Below are positions 1 to 12,320 of a stretch of 64,000 nt of DNA, in pieces. Under the pieces are notes generated by a model. It saw only the letters and a list, made by a program, of their open reading frames with translations. It searched no databases and was not told the DNA's origin. Every line of letters starts with the position of its first letter. Within the stretch, counting starts at the first letter, position 1. A program made the translations under genes and the position numbers. The DNA comes from Agaricus subrufescens (Eukaryota > Basidiomycota > Agaricomycetes > Agaricales > Agaricaceae), in NCBI GenBank assembly GCA_029945375.1, contig CM057064.1, positions 124,001 through 188,000 on the forward strand. Direction: 5' to 3'.

Positions 1-971
1 TACGCCGTTTTTATGAGGGATTCACCTATGCAGAAAGCTATGACTGCACAAATGCGGGAGGCGATGGCAAATATAGTCAAAGGTTCTGGACTCGAGGGTC
101 AAGTTATTCCGAAGTACGGTGTGGGATGTCGAAGAATAACTCCCGGTGTCGGGTATCTCGAGGCCCTTGTCGACCCCAAAACGGAGGTAGTAAGCAGCGG
201 AGTTAAAGCGATCACTCGGAGCGGCTGTTTGAGTGAAGAAGGAAAGGAATATGGTGTTGATGTTATTATTTGCGCTACAGGATTTGACACAAGTTATCTA
301 CCGAGGTTCCCAATACTGGGACTGAATGGAGTGCCATTGGCCGAAGCATGGAAGGATGAGCCGAAGAACTACCTCGGCATGGCGGCTCCAGGCTTCCCGA
401 ACTACTTTATGCTTATCGGACCAAATAGTCCCATTGGAAATGGTCCAGTGCTTATTGGAATAGGTACATTTTACCTTGCTCATATATCGCGCGCTCACCG
501 ACTACGAATGTACTGGCAGAGGCTCAGATCGATTATATACTCAAGCTCGTTAACCGCTATCAATCCGAGAGCGTCCACAGCATTTCCCCCAAATCCGATG
601 CCGTTAAAGAATTTATGGAGTTCAAGGACGCTTACATGAAAGGTACCGTTTGGGAACAAAATTGTCGTTCTTGGTACAAGAACGGGAGCGCTACGGAGAA
701 AGTCACCGCCCTTTGGCCCGGGAGCACTCTGCATTATCTCGAGACTCTCGCCGAACCCCGATATGAAGATTGGGACTTCACCTACATCGGTAAAAACCGA
801 TATGCATACTTAGGGAATGGTTTCTCGCAGACGGAGGTAGATATGACTGCAGATTGGTCGTACTATCTGAGAGATAAGGATGATTCCCCGCTGCTTGGAC
901 GCGCAAAGCACAGGAAGTTGATGACGAAGTCTGGGACTATCTCAGCTGCCAATCGGGAATATAAACTGTAA
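1..971 (+). CDS. FAD-dependent monooxygenase, Baeyer-Villiger type, 3' part
   Basis: The C-terminal part of a flavin monooxygenase enters from the left edge in an open frame; its start is outside the window. Exons are 1-463 and 520-971, joined by a 56-nt GT-AG intron that restores the frame (phase 1). The reading frame contains DVIICATGFD, the ATG-motif strand typical of FMO and Baeyer-Villiger enzymes, followed by a conserved GPNSPIGNGP segment in the FAD-binding part. The family uses NADPH and O2 to insert oxygen next to a ketone or to hydroxylate a substrate; fungal members often act in secondary metabolism. The substrate cannot be told from sequence. No stop interrupts the visible part and the TAA is at 969-971. 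It could equally be annotated as a generic flavin-containing monooxygenase. Confidence 0.85.
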
Positions 972-1807
972 ATATTGAACTTGTACACTATGTTGAATAT
1001 AACCGCATCGTTCGCAAAAAGTTTATCGTAGTCAGACCTCTATCAATTATCTTCTGTCGCTCGATATACTTGATCGATATATCGTCGGGCTAGCCGTGTA
1101 TGTGATTGAGAAAAGGTTAGACATCAATACTATAGGGAGTAAATGTGGATTGATGATTTGTGTTGAAGTCGTGAGTACTTCGACACTTCATTTCGTGTTC
1201 TCAAATTCTTTTACATGGACTTTGACTTTCGGTCGTGAAGACCTTTCACACAACCCTTTCCTGTGTTACCATTTTTAGTCACTGTAGATCTGCGATCACT
1301 ATCCCCTTCCTGTTCCGCTTACCTTTCAATATTTGTTTTTCTTTTCCCCTTTTACTTCCAAAACTATACAGTTGATACGAGCCGACGTAGCCGGGTATTT
1401 AGGGCGAAAAAGGCACCCGATCATCTCAGTGGATAGCACGTTGACGTTGTAACACTGAGGTGAGTAGATTACTCTAAAATGTCTCTATCTGTAGTGACGC
1501 TGATGTTCGCGTAGTTTGATTTCTATTAGGTAAATTTATTTAGTGGACAACACGTTGACGTTGTAACACTGACTTTGATTTCTATTAATTTGCTGTATAG
1601 ATTGGAATTATAGAGTAGACGGGTCGCCGTTTTGTGAGCCAAGTCGAATTAGACTCCGCGCTGAGTTGAACGCCCCATCCATTCACTTCCAATCCAATTG
1701 TGATATCATATAGATCTCGTTCTCCTGCCCCACAAACCCATATCTTATCACATCCTGTTGTAACTTTAGGTCGTAGGATTACATTATTTTGAACTTCATG
1801 CTTCATC
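972..1807. other. Intergenic region with a repeated 23-bp core
   Basis: No gene is supported. The stretch separates the convergent ends of the monooxygenase and the ComA-like gene. It holds the imperfect direct repeat listed separately (1428-1457 and 1542-1572) and two copies of TTTGATTTCTATTA near 1517 and 1574. Confidence 0.6.
1428..1572. repeat. Imperfect direct repeat, two copies
   Basis: The core CACGTTGACGTTGTAACACT occurs at about 1438-1457 and again at about 1551-1570. It is preceded in both copies by AGTGGA, with three differences in the flanks. The copies lie about 113 bp apart. They sit downstream of two convergent genes, so a remnant of a small duplication or an old element is more likely than a promoter. 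Confidence 0.7.
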
Positions 1808-3084
1808 CTAGATCTTATTCTGATATCCTTCGAACGTGACTACACGTGAAAATGTGCCACCTGTACCCCATATTCCCTTCCTCAAACAAGCGAGTTGGAC
1901 AATTTGGCTGTGATCGATGAATAGATTGGCGTCTGCACCTTGGTTTTGGATGTGGTAAGCAAAAACTACAGGGTAATTTCAACGACAGTTCCATCGCAGT
2001 CAACGGACGACTCAACAAACCTGCAGGGTCAGCGGCTTCAAACCTGGAAAGACGTCAGGAAGATCATTCGGTGATGGACGATTCGACTGTAAACTCACAT
2101 AATTTTATCCTTTGGTAAAGAAGAAGTGATGGCTGAGATAGCATCTGTCCGCCATTCTCTCACATTCTCGGTGATACCTTCGCTTTCTATCATAATCATC
2201 TATTTGTGGGTGAAGGACATCCTCTGTCAGACAGAAGTATGAAGAAAACAAACGGAGGATATGCATACATATGCCCCCGCGTCGATGAACTTTCTCGCTC
2301 TGTCTATCAACCACTTCGGATCTCGCCTGCCGGCTGCTTCAAGTTCGGCAACTGATGCATCTCCACCAGCACCCCATCTAAGATCATAACTTAGTACCCT
2401 ATCGCCAGGACATAGAGCCAAAATCGCACTGAATTCCAACTTCAGGTTTGGGTTTCAGTTCGTACGAAGCAGTCAAGTCTACCAAGGCCGCCCAATCATC
2501 CGTTGGAAGTGAAAGGAACCCAGATGATAGTTCGATCACATCGAAACTTAGTAGACGTTTGAGTCACAAACTTGAGACCAGTAACGGACTAAACACACCC
2601 AAATTTTTTGCAAGTCTTTAGATACTTTTCAATAATGCTTTGATTTCCGGCCGAGCTTGACAAAACACGTTCAATAAACCCGCCGGTACTGACATAGCAC
2701 CCTTTCAACACAATCAGTAACTCGGGATTTATTTGTGTAAGAATACCGACCATGCTTGTGGGCTATGTCAATTAGTGCTCTCAATCTCTCAGGGGGCATT
2801 AAACTGAATGAACCACCGGCAAATTTCACCCCATCCACATGTTCTCCCCAATCCTTTAACAATTCATCGATGTAAGTTTGTGTAACAGGTGTATAGTAAG
2901 GCCCTCGGATTTCGGTGAGACCATTCTTGCGAGGTTTCGCCGGAAGAGTATTGGCAGGGAGAAACGAAAAGTCTTCTGAGGTATTTGACTTTGGGTGACG
3001 TAGTATGCTGGTTGTGGCGAGTGATCGAGTAGGAAAGGTTCTGGTTAGTTGAAAGTTTGTTAAACCTCTCAGGTGTAGGGACAT
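1808..3084 (-). CDS. Phosphosulfolactate synthase-like protein (ComA/HSA32 family)
   Basis: Complete gene rebuilt from seven exons on the minus strand: 3084-2751, 2701-2599, 2546-2430, 2377-2269, 2199-2099, 2043-2021 and 1965-1808. All introns are GT-AG, 49-69 nt, and the phases close to give 314 residues. Family landmarks in order are KPRKNGLTEIRGPYY, DGVKFAGGSF, CYVSTGGFIERVL, FDVIELSSGFLSLP, KPEVGIQWGAGGD, AYMIMIESEGITENV, MFEAADP and LFIDHSQIVQLACLR. Archaeal ComA joins sulfite to phosphoenolpyruvate to make phosphosulfolactate, an early step to coenzyme M; the plant homologue HSA32 is a heat-tolerance protein. What the fungal members do is not established. The first 30 residues are basic and rich in Ser/Thr/Leu, like a mitochondrial presequence. 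The ATG chosen is the first in the frame. Exon 6 is only 23 nt. Confidence 0.9.
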
Positions 3085-3420
3085 TTTTAATAAGCCAGTC
3101 GGGATTGGGGTACAGTACTTATGCCATTATCATCAGAAGTGGTGTAATGGTCTCCAAGCATGACCTCATTTATGAGGTATCGTGTGTGTATTGTGACAGA
3201 ATAGTTTGTTCTCTCCAATGTAACAAGCCAAAAGATCCCAAGAGCCTGAAACTCATGGAGCGTGTGAAAATTCTCGTCACCACTAGCATTCAAGACATCG
3301 ATTGTTGAAACATAGCGCAACGCCCTCTAAAACAACGAATTAAGTCTAAGATTATGTCGGCCCCCCTTTACCTTCTTGAACCATTTCAAACTCTTTTCCC
3401 GAGCAATTGGCAGTTTCGCG
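3085..3420. other. Divergent promoter interval
   Basis: Non-coding as far as I can see. It lies between the start of the minus-strand ComA-like gene and the first exon of the plus-strand potassium channel, so it probably carries both promoters. No clear TATA element was recognised. Confidence 0.45.
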
Positions 3421-5799
3421 ATGTCCGTTTGTCCATGTCTTAGAGTCCACAGTCTTCATGTTACACTATCCAGGTATACCTGTCAGCCTCACTACAGCGA
3501 GAACGGTAAAGCAGGTGAAGGAAATCTGCCGGTATTCCAGGAAGGAACGGCCAGCCCTTGGTATGAGAGGCATGTGGAGGGTATTACAGCAGATGAAGAA
3601 GAACAGCCTACGTTGAGCCTTTGATTTCCTTCATATTCGAAAACGTCTCAGCTCACTATAATATAGGGTGTGGTGGTTCACATCAGTAGCGTTTCCTTTA
3701 ATTGCTAGCACATTTGGACCCATAGCCAGTCTACTTTCAATATGTGCCCTCGTCCAATCCTGGCTTATATCCAAAACTTCTGGAGCTCGAATACCCGATC
3801 CCGGATGGTCAGTTTTCGCGTCTCAAATTGAGTTTGGAGTCCAACACTGATCAGGTTACTTGCACTTAACATTCTTTCTTTAACCCTCGCCTTACTGGCA
3901 AACCTATTCCTCCTGTTCAACTTTGCCAAACGAATTTCGTACACCATCGCCCAGACGTTAACGATTATCTTTTGGTACCTTTCATCTATCCTCCTCCTGG
4001 TTCCTGTCATTGTGACACACACGATTCTGCTCCACCAACAATCTTTCTATGGACTCTCCCAATCCTACTACTACGCGTTCATCGCTACCATCACATACTT
4101 CATCATCTCCACGCTCTTGCTACTCAATTTCCTCGGCTCATATATTTTCCGCGCCTATCCACCTTCTTTTGCTCAGCTTGACAGACCACAGCGGACGTTA
4201 ATGCTTCAAACCATTGTATTTTCAGCATATCTTGCTCTCGGCGCGGCTATATTCTCCTCCATTGAAAACTGGACTTTCGTTGATGCATTGTATTGGGCTG
4301 ACTACACTTTGTTGACTATTGGCTTGGGATCGGATTTTCCTGTCAAGCATACTGCCGGGAGAATGCTTCTAATACCTTTCGCGGCAGTGGGAATACTCAT
4401 CGTCGGCTTGATAGTGAGCTCTGTCAGAGCTCTTGTCATTCAACGTGCTCGTGCCCGGATAACAAAAAGCCGATTACAACAAGAAAGAAAGAAATGGGTT
4501 CAAACAATTGAGAAATTGCGAAACGGGACAGAGGAAGAAGCAAAAGACGCTGAAAAGAAATTTATGAGGACGAGGGAAAAATGGTTTAAGCGGAACAAGA
4601 TTGGTTTACTTGAGATGAAGGGAGGCGAAGACGAGAAAAAGAAGTGGAGAATTCGGGAATTTATGCTGATGAGATTTATCGAAGAAGATGCAAGGAAGTC
4701 AGAAGAGTACATTGCATTATCCTTCTCAGTTATATTCTTCGGATTTGTTTGGATTGGTGGATCGCTTGTGTTTTGGGCTTGTCAACTCAGTGTGAGGTGT
4801 TTTCATGTTCTTTTTTCTCACTGAACTTTATCTCTACAGCCGGACACTACCCCATGGACTTATCCCGAATCCTTATATTTCACTTATACATCTATCTTAA
4901 CGATAGGATACGGCGACTTTTTTCCAACAACGACAGCTGGAAGACCATTTTTCGTTATATGGAGTTTGTTGGCCATACCAAGCCTAACAGTCTTAATCCA
5001 AAACGTCGGAGATACTATTGCTAGGGAAGTTCAAAATCTGGTCGAGTGGGCTGGAGGTTGGAGTATTTTGCCTGAGAAACGGGACAGAACTTCCGAAGAG
5101 ATACAACTCAACAACGAGGGGATGAACACCGACACCTGGAAACGAAGGCTCTTTGGACCTTTTCACATTTCGCATGACGAAAAACCGAGAAAAAGCCAAA
5201 CAGACAAAGGAAAAGGTAGATTGGACACTGATGAAGAAGACACAGACAGAGCTCCATCTGAAGCAGGGTTACTGCGACCGACAATAATATCGAGAAGGAG
5301 ACATAGACCTTCAGAGACTTCACTATTATTATCGGTCAGACTATCCACGGAAATATCGAAAATAGCGAAAGACGTTATGAAAGATACATCCATTAGGTAT
5401 GGTTGGCGCGAATGGGTACCATGGTTAAGATTAATGGAGGAAGCTGGAGAATTGCTAGGGCAACGTGGATCTTACCAAGTCACCGATATTCATCATGGCA
5501 GCTTTACTCGCGGTGAAGATCATTCCAATCCCTCTGGTATGAACGCTCAGCATACGCAACAATTGAAGGAACGACGTGATGATGACTCTGATGGAAGCAG
5601 AACGACAGCTATAACGACAACGTTGGTAGACGGATGGGGTTGGGGTTGGTTAGGCGATAATGGCCCTTTATTCAGCTCCATAACGGAGTCTCAATGGATC
5701 TTAGAGAGACTTTGTGGATTGTTTGAGGGTGTAGTCAGAAAGGAGCTCGAGTGTAGGCAGAAACAAAGAGATGAGTCGGAGGACGAAGAATGGTCATAG
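3421..5799 (+). CDS. Two-pore outward-rectifier potassium channel, TOK type
   Basis: Exons 3421-3611, 3667-3807, 3855-4791 and 4840-5799 join in frame to about 742 residues. The layout is that of fungal TOK1: a block of hydrophobic helices from WWFTSVAFPL onward, a first pore loop with TIGLGSDFP, a charged cytosolic linker (around RKKWVQTIEKLRNGTEEEAK), then a second pore loop with TIGYGDFFP and a long acidic and basic tail. TOK channels pass K+ outward across the plasma membrane when the cell depolarises. The two filters differ (GLG and GYG), as is usual in the family. The first exon upstream of the WWF segment is not conserved, so the start ATG at 3421 is provisional; the rest is secure. 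Confidence 0.9.
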
Positions 5800-7239
5800 G
5801 CGCATAATGATGTAGTACTTTTGCTATATAATAGCCACCCTTGCCGGGCGGAAATTTTTCGTTTGACACCAGGATATTGGCCTAGATCTATGGATGCCAA
5901 GTAATATTCACTGGTCCGACCTGGTAGGCCGTGATACTGAGCGCTCCTTTAGTCACATAGCCCTAGTTTAAAATCCTTAGGGATGACGAGAATCGAGATA
6001 TACAATCGATGCAAATCGGCAGAGCGTGCCTAGTATTCTAGAACTTGAAGCGAACTTGGTGCCTGTCATAAGTGCCTACTGTATCTCAGCGCCGATTCTA
6101 CAAGTAATATTGATCTTTGAACACCGTAGATTCCGATCTCGATATATGGTGAACACGACAGGTCTTTTCCATGCATCTTTCCCAAGAGTTCAAAGCAAAT
6201 GTATTGAATTACCCTCAACCCTATGCTGGGAGATAAATAAGCCGCAAATATTCCCAAGAGTAGGGGTGATGATTAGCTATGGCTATACCAATGTGTCGAA
6301 TGGCTGGCTTGAAATTTTTTGACTTGATCGCCGTGGAGTCACTGTGGAGTATCACGATAATTGGTTGATTTTTCTGATAGAGGGCGCCTAATAAGGGTTC
6401 ACATTCATATGGCAATAATCCACCTATTTCTAGCTTAGAGAAATACCTTGATACTTTCAGACATCATTAGGTCCTCTTATCACCAATGCATAGACGTCCT
6501 GAGACCTTGGTTGACATGACCAAATTGTGGTTTCGACTTATCAAGGAGTATCATAGATGCAGGGTGGGATAAGTACATTTGAAACCTCTTTCAATACAAA
6601 ATCGTCCAATGAGATATCGACCCAAAAGGACCAACAACAAAGAAAAAACAGTCCCATAACAAACCAACGACAGTATAAATTGTCCAAGCGATCAGAGGTA
6701 ATGGTAATGAGGTTTGGGTATCTACAATAATAAGAATAAACTGTCCCACGACGAGGTCGAGCAAGGCAAAGGAAAGATGATCAACAGCCGCGATGAGCAT
6801 CCTGAGGACGCATCCCAATAAATAAAGTTTGGTGATGATTGCTTTAGTAGTGAGCAATTTTTCAGCGCTATTGATGTCTGTGTATGATATCATCGTCAAT
6901 AAGAGAAAACACAGAAAGAACGCAGGAGTCGGGTTAAAATGGCTCCTAAGTGGCGAGGGGCGGAAATAGAGAGGTAAACATTGGAACGCCGTCCTTCGGC
7001 ACAGATTATGCCAAGAGGGTGGTGCAATGAAAGGTCCCGAGCAAGTAGTTTGGGGTGGGAAAGGGGCAACTCATGTCTGATGCGTAAAGCGGTGGCTCCG
7101 GAGCGAAAACACAGTATCAGCCTCGGCAAGTGGAGCGGCAGAACGGGAGAACGAGAACGACATGAATGAAGAAATGCTCACCACATCACGTATGCCTCAG
7201 TCAAGTGGCCAGAGGTATGGCGCTCCAAAACAAGTGGAG
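5800..7239. other. Intergenic region with one weak hydrophobic ORF
   Basis: Between the channel and the phosphatase I find no recognisable protein family. The only ORF with protein-like character is the hydrophobic one at 6591-6893 (minus), listed separately at low confidence. Confidence 0.5.
6591..6893 (-). CDS. Hypothetical multi-pass hydrophobic protein
   Basis: An uninterrupted minus-strand frame from an ATG at 6893 to a TGA at 6591-6593 would give about 100 residues. It has at least three hydrophobic stretches, around LLGCVLRMLIAAV, VVGQFILIIV and IAWTIYTVVGLLWDCFFFVV, which look like membrane segments. I do not recognise a family. It could be one exon of a longer membrane-protein gene, since a frame of similar length lies just upstream at 6896-7129, or it could be chance. 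No function is proposed. Confidence 0.25.
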   Translation of the reverse strand: MISYTDINSAEKLLTTKAIITKLYLLGCVLRMLIAAVDHLSFALLDLVVGQFILIIVDTQTSLPLPLIAWTIYTVVGLLWDCFFFVVGPFGSISHWTILY

Positions 7240-7841
7240 CTAGGAAGTGAAGCGACGAGCGATGGATGGACGGCGGGAAATAGCTTCCCATTCCTGGAGT
7301 GCCTGGACAAAGGCGGTGTTGGGCTTGATACATGCACGCTTGCGTTTCAAATAAGTATGCGCGCTCTCGAAAGTCATGCCACGATTACGAATAAGGTACG
7401 CCAGGATGATTGCGGCACTACGCGAGACACCCTAGGAGATTGAATTTGTGTGAGCCAAAGTAGGCGATGTTCGAGATCAACACGAACCTGTTGACAATGA
7501 ACCAGACAATTTCTTCCAGAACGAAGAGTAGCATCGATGTAATTACAGGCTGCTTCAAGGTACGGCCTGATGTCAACGGTGGCAGCGTCCTCAATCCTGA
7601 TGTTGTGTGTGCTAAACCCCTCCTTTTCGGAAGCTGGGAGCCACGGTGCATCAAGGACCTGAACGAGGTGCGTGATACGATTCTGGCGAAGCATCTCTTT
7701 ATCTTGAACCGCCGCAAACGAGCCAATGTACAGTGCTCCGGTGGTTTGTAAGCCTGGAACGGATGCAGGGGAAAGCACTTCGTGCATCGGGGTACACATT
7801 GCCTGCATTACCTCCGGGGGCATGTTGTCGAAGCGGATCAT
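7240..7841 (-). CDS. Dual-specificity protein phosphatase
   Basis: Two exons, 7841-7488 and 7431-7240, with a 56-nt GT-AG intron, give 181 residues. The intron splits the active-site signature; once joined it reads HCQQGVSRS, the Cys-x5-Arg phosphate-binding loop of the cysteine phosphatases. It is followed by the usual AAIILAYLIRNRGM helix. The upstream Asp-bearing strand (around IRIEDAATVDIRPYL) supplies the general acid of the DSP fold. The enzyme should remove phosphate from Ser/Thr and Tyr of a protein, possibly a MAP kinase. The protein is little more than the catalytic domain, with no zinc-binding tail of the YVH1 type. The ATG at 7841 is the first in the frame. Confidence 0.9.
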
Positions 7842-10800
7842 GATGGTACAAGGACAAGCAAAGGCGAGTCGGTCGTGGCCTTGTCGGGCTGAAGGATACC
7901 AAAGTGCACTACGGAGGGAGATGGAAGGGAACTCACTGAACGTTCTTGAAGGTTGATGAGGCTTTATATGATTCTCAAGCCAGGTGGAGAGAATCAGACA
8001 ATCGCATTTCAGGATAATGTCAAAAATTGTCGAGAGAAAAAGGGCTAGGGAAGACGTGACAGGTGGAGAGATAATTTGCGCGGGGTTTGGGTGCTTCCCG
8101 CCCCGCCGAGCTAAAATTTCAGCGCGATAGATCTAGAATTTATATATTACCTTGTGCAGGGAATGGTTGTGGACGGGTGATTGGTGCTGAGATGCTGTAA
8201 AAAGTAATTTTTCCCCTTACAAGGGACACAGGGGAAGAAGTCACGTCAGTTTATTCTTGAATGCGGACAGGCGGACCCTGATCTCCTCGCGTGCCATCGA
8301 TGTGATCTTAATCGTCCAATCGTCTCGGAGGACCAGTCATCACTCATTGGATCTTCTCTTCCTATAAGAGTTAGGTTGGCTTTGGCGAGCTATGGTCTAG
8401 GCCTCCGCGCATGGCGATTATTCACCGTCTGTTGGCATCCCAATCTTTTTGTCCTGAAACGACAACCCATGCGATAGGAGTGGTGGCCTTGTTTACGAAA
8501 AGTTTCGACTGCGTACCCCGGCGCCTGGGAGGTGACTTAATCAACGTATTTTCCACTGGAATGATCACATTGGCCATCGTAAACCTGTAACATCCCTGCC
8601 AGGTACTTGATCGTATATATCGAGTGCCAAGACAAGTGATATTCCCTGTTTGGCTTAGGACCCCGGGCGAGAAGAATACTCAGAGAATACTCGTAATTTC
8701 GGCTCAGCGGAATACCCGAGTTTCTTCCGGGCGTCGGTATCAACTATACGGGTCAGTGAAACAAACGTGAGCCCGATTAAATATGTTCTCCTCGCTAGGT
8801 CACGGAAAAATCGTGCTGTCCAAGATATCTCTTTCGGATACATAAATTAGTCATTAGAGGTCCGCTTTGTACTTAGCATGACTTCGGGAGATTGGATCTC
8901 TGATATCTTTGATGCCGTACGTCAATGTAGTACAATATGGGGCTCTTCACATCTTTTATACCATTAGATAGCACGCGACATTGGCGCATTTGCATATGAA
9001 TCATTGTTTTCCCTCTGCTATAATACATATGTGTGTCTTTTGCAAGTCACTGCTCCAACAACACATGCTCTTCTTGCTGAAGTGTAAAAATAAACGGGCC
9101 GAACGAGGAAAGGGATAGATTCCTTGTTTTTGGTACCCGTCATCAGTTGATAGCCGATGCCTGGTGCCTGGAAGTGAGAGGTGTCATGCAGCTTTCGTCA
9201 AAAAACTTGCAAGGAACTGATTTCTGGTTGGCGCTCTCAAACGGAATTAAGGTACTTATTCATAATGATACATTCACACGACCTCTAATGCAGTATACGA
9301 CACATTAATCAGTCAGCTGTGACATCAACCAGGGTCCAATTGAGCAGCTTCTCCGTCTATCGAGACAACTTGACGGTCTCGGGCGCCCTTCTCGGAAAGG
9401 TAGTCCCTCCGACCGAATGATCGCATGACAAACATTCACATTTTTGATTAGGAACAAGGGTGTTCTTAAATATTTCCATTCAATACTCAAGCATGGATAA
9501 GAACAGGCTAACTGACTTCGGCATAATATCATTGGCCACCGTTCGGTATCTGACTAAATTCCGCCTCCGATCTAGGAGTCCAGTCTGGGGATCTCGAACC
9601 ATGGCTCTGGCGATATCTTCCTTTTTGCCACAAGTGACAATGTGGGGAAGTTGATCTAATATTGGACGATGAGCAGCAAGTCGAGCATACGCTTTTTTGC
9701 AACTTTTGGACAGCTGACAGGAGCATACAACGACCGCCTGGGGACTGGCGATTACATCAACCCAATAGAACTTCATCAAGGCAGAGGACGTTGATGAAGC
9801 GTATGAGAGATGAAAAAAAATTTTTTTTTTGATGAGCCCACATTTGTATACTGAGAAGCGCAGCACGTAGAATACAATGTTCGCGACCGAAACAACGTTA
9901 ATACATAAGTTCCCAGCACACGCTCATCAGAAACAAGATTGGAAAATGTGCCCTCCTGATTGCACCAGTGAATGATAGAACACAGATTCTATTTTTGTTC
10001 AATCAAGTGCCGTTCAGGTTGCGCATTTCTAAGGAGGCTTCCATGGCCTTTTCTCGTGTCCTTCTCGTGTCATATATGGACTATAAGAAGTTAGTAGAGG
10101 TACATTATGCCACTATTGTACTACTTCCAAGCTTGATGTCGACATGAATTACACGTACAACATAATAGCCCGATCACAAGCAATGTCTATAGGGCTGATC
10201 CGGCTGTAGGCCGAGTCCACTCCAAAATTACCCGAGTTTATCTATTTTTCCTCAGGCCTGCCGGAACTAACAACCTCATGATCGCTCAATTTGTTTGTAA
10301 AGGTGGATTGGGTATTGAAGTCTCTCGTCAAAACTTGCTCACCGGATCAAGGTACTTCCCAGTCTTAGGACTCGCAATTGGTCCTTCAGGCTGTCCGTCC
10401 CGAACAAGCAAATCATGCCTCCCTAACCTGTCCACTTTACTATCACGTCATCGGGAGGGGTTGTCGGGGGCCCTTCTTGAGCCATAGTGCGGGGTCACTC
10501 CCGATATCGGGCAATTCTTATAGGCCCGGAGTGTATGATTATTTTTGTAAGGACCTGTGAACAACCTATAAAGTGACCATGGGCCGCATGGTTAGTAAGA
10601 GGTTCAAAGAAAAAGCCTTGTAGTGAATGTATTTGGAACTTAACCCCTGTTATTCGGCGGCTGTACTATATTCTCCTTTGATGGGAATTTCGAATGCTTC
10701 ATCAAATCCTTTGTCAAGAGAACCCATTTGTGAGGACCTTGTGGCATTTTTGGAATAACTACGGAGATGAGGAAGCGCTTGCCAAGAGAAGTTGACTCGA

Positions 10801-12320
10801 TGAAGTTCTCATGGGATTTGGAGTCAGCCGCTGCCACGCCACCCAAGGCACTAGACCTTTCCTTTGGAGCGGTGAAAATATGAACGACATTTGTTATGTC
10901 AATAAATATCTGTATATTGATTGGATGGCTCCTGCCTGATTCCAACAATCAATCAGAAATACTTTAGCTCCTGCTTCAATACGGCAGATAAATTTCACCA
11001 GCAAACTGTCCTTGTGAAACTCGAGATTAGAAATCAGTCGTATTATGTATAAGATGTCGAGACTCACAAAAAAGGGTGCACATCCGAGCAAACTTGTATG
11101 TCTTTGGCCGGTGGTATTACTGAGTGTTCTCCATTAGGTATAGTGCCGGGATCCATTGTACTTTCGTATATTGCGTCGATACTCCGGAACGACACTTGTG
11201 GAGGATGAGCTAAAGATTAAAATTGCAACTTACCGCCGCACAAAAGTTAGTCGGACAGGGTTCCTGAATGAAGATGGCCCAGAGCTGGCCCAGAGACTTC
11301 TGTTCTTCTACCAGTAAGGTACTCATCTTGTCTTCAGTGAATAGCCACGCTCCACTTTTTCGGCTACCCCGATCATCCTTTGATAGATGCAAAGATTTAT
11401 GTAGTACGGTCTAGGCCTATTCTTCTCATGCTCAATTTTTTTCATTGTACGCATTCGTACTGTGAAGCGGCATAAATTGAGATGAAGGCGGTCTTTCGGT
11501 TGGCTAGCTCCATTTGCTAGAAAGAGGCTTATATTTGAAGTTTTGGAACTTTCTTGACGTGGCGTTTGTTGACAGCATTGTGAGTGTCTTCTTGAATTCG
11601 GAAGGCTTGATTCAAAGCAAAGGTGTTTATACTGGTTATTTTTAGTCGCTTTCAATTGAACTGTCATTCAAGGCGCAAGTCCACAATAAGTGAATCAAAA
11701 GGCCTTGATACGAGCCTTTCAATGGTGAAGGGGAGAAAGGTTAAACTTCCAGTATTGTGTCATATAAGGAAAAAAAAAGATAGCAGATCGTTGTATATCG
11801 AACAATACCTGAATAAGGCGCGAATCAACTTCTTTCAAGTAGCATTCAAGCAATGTTCGGCTGCAGTGTGCCACTCGTGGATGCTTTCAGCCGTCGCTCA
11901 GATGTCGTCCACGTATTGTTCAAGGGTATCCAGCTGTCATCCGGTAGTGATCGGGCTACGCTTAGCGCCATTCGAGCGTTTTCCAAGCATTTTGATTTAG
12001 CAGCGAGGCAGAAAAGGCACAAGGTATCTGCTCAATCAATATCTCCTGAAACTCAAGGCTAAGTTTCCTTATGCCCTAATCGCCGCAAAGCTCGATGGCC
12101 ACGGCGTTACCTTTGAAGCTAGTATCATTTACAAACCCGGACCACATATCTGCGAGTGCAATTGGCATTTCAATCGTCTTATTAACCCACGGAATGCCTC
12201 CATAATCGATCGGGTTGTGACAACCCCGTAACGCATCCACATAACTGTGACGTCACTGGGTACAACACAGGCAAACACTTGGTCCGCAAAACTCCGCAGA
12301 GCCGCTCGCTTTCCAGCACA
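7842..12320. other. Long gene-poor region
   Basis: Nothing in these 4.5 kb matches a family I recognise. A poly-A/poly-T run sits near 9814-9829. One minus-strand frame at 9480-9866 reads like protein and is listed separately. Frames at 10640-11091 and 11210-11667 are interrupted and unconvincing. Unannotated genes made of short exons cannot be excluded, since the AP-2 sigma gene in this window was equally hidden. Confidence 0.4.
9480..9866 (-). CDS. Unidentified ORF, possibly one exon
   Basis: This minus-strand frame contains a stretch that looks like genuine protein in composition, around ARLAAHRPILDQLPHIVTCG and RNLVRYRTVANDIMPKS. The first third (KKKIFF and following) overlaps a poly-A/T run and is probably not coding. 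A possible donor, GTTAGC, follows MPKS near the 3' end, so it may be an internal exon. I do not recognise the family and propose no function. Confidence 0.2.
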   Translation of the reverse strand: MLRFSVYKCGLIKKKIFFHLSYASSTSSALMKFYWVDVIASPQAVVVCSCQLSKSCKKAYARLAAHRPILDQLPHIVTCGKKEDIARAMVRDPQTGLLDRRRNLVRYRTVANDIMPKSVSLFLSMLEY

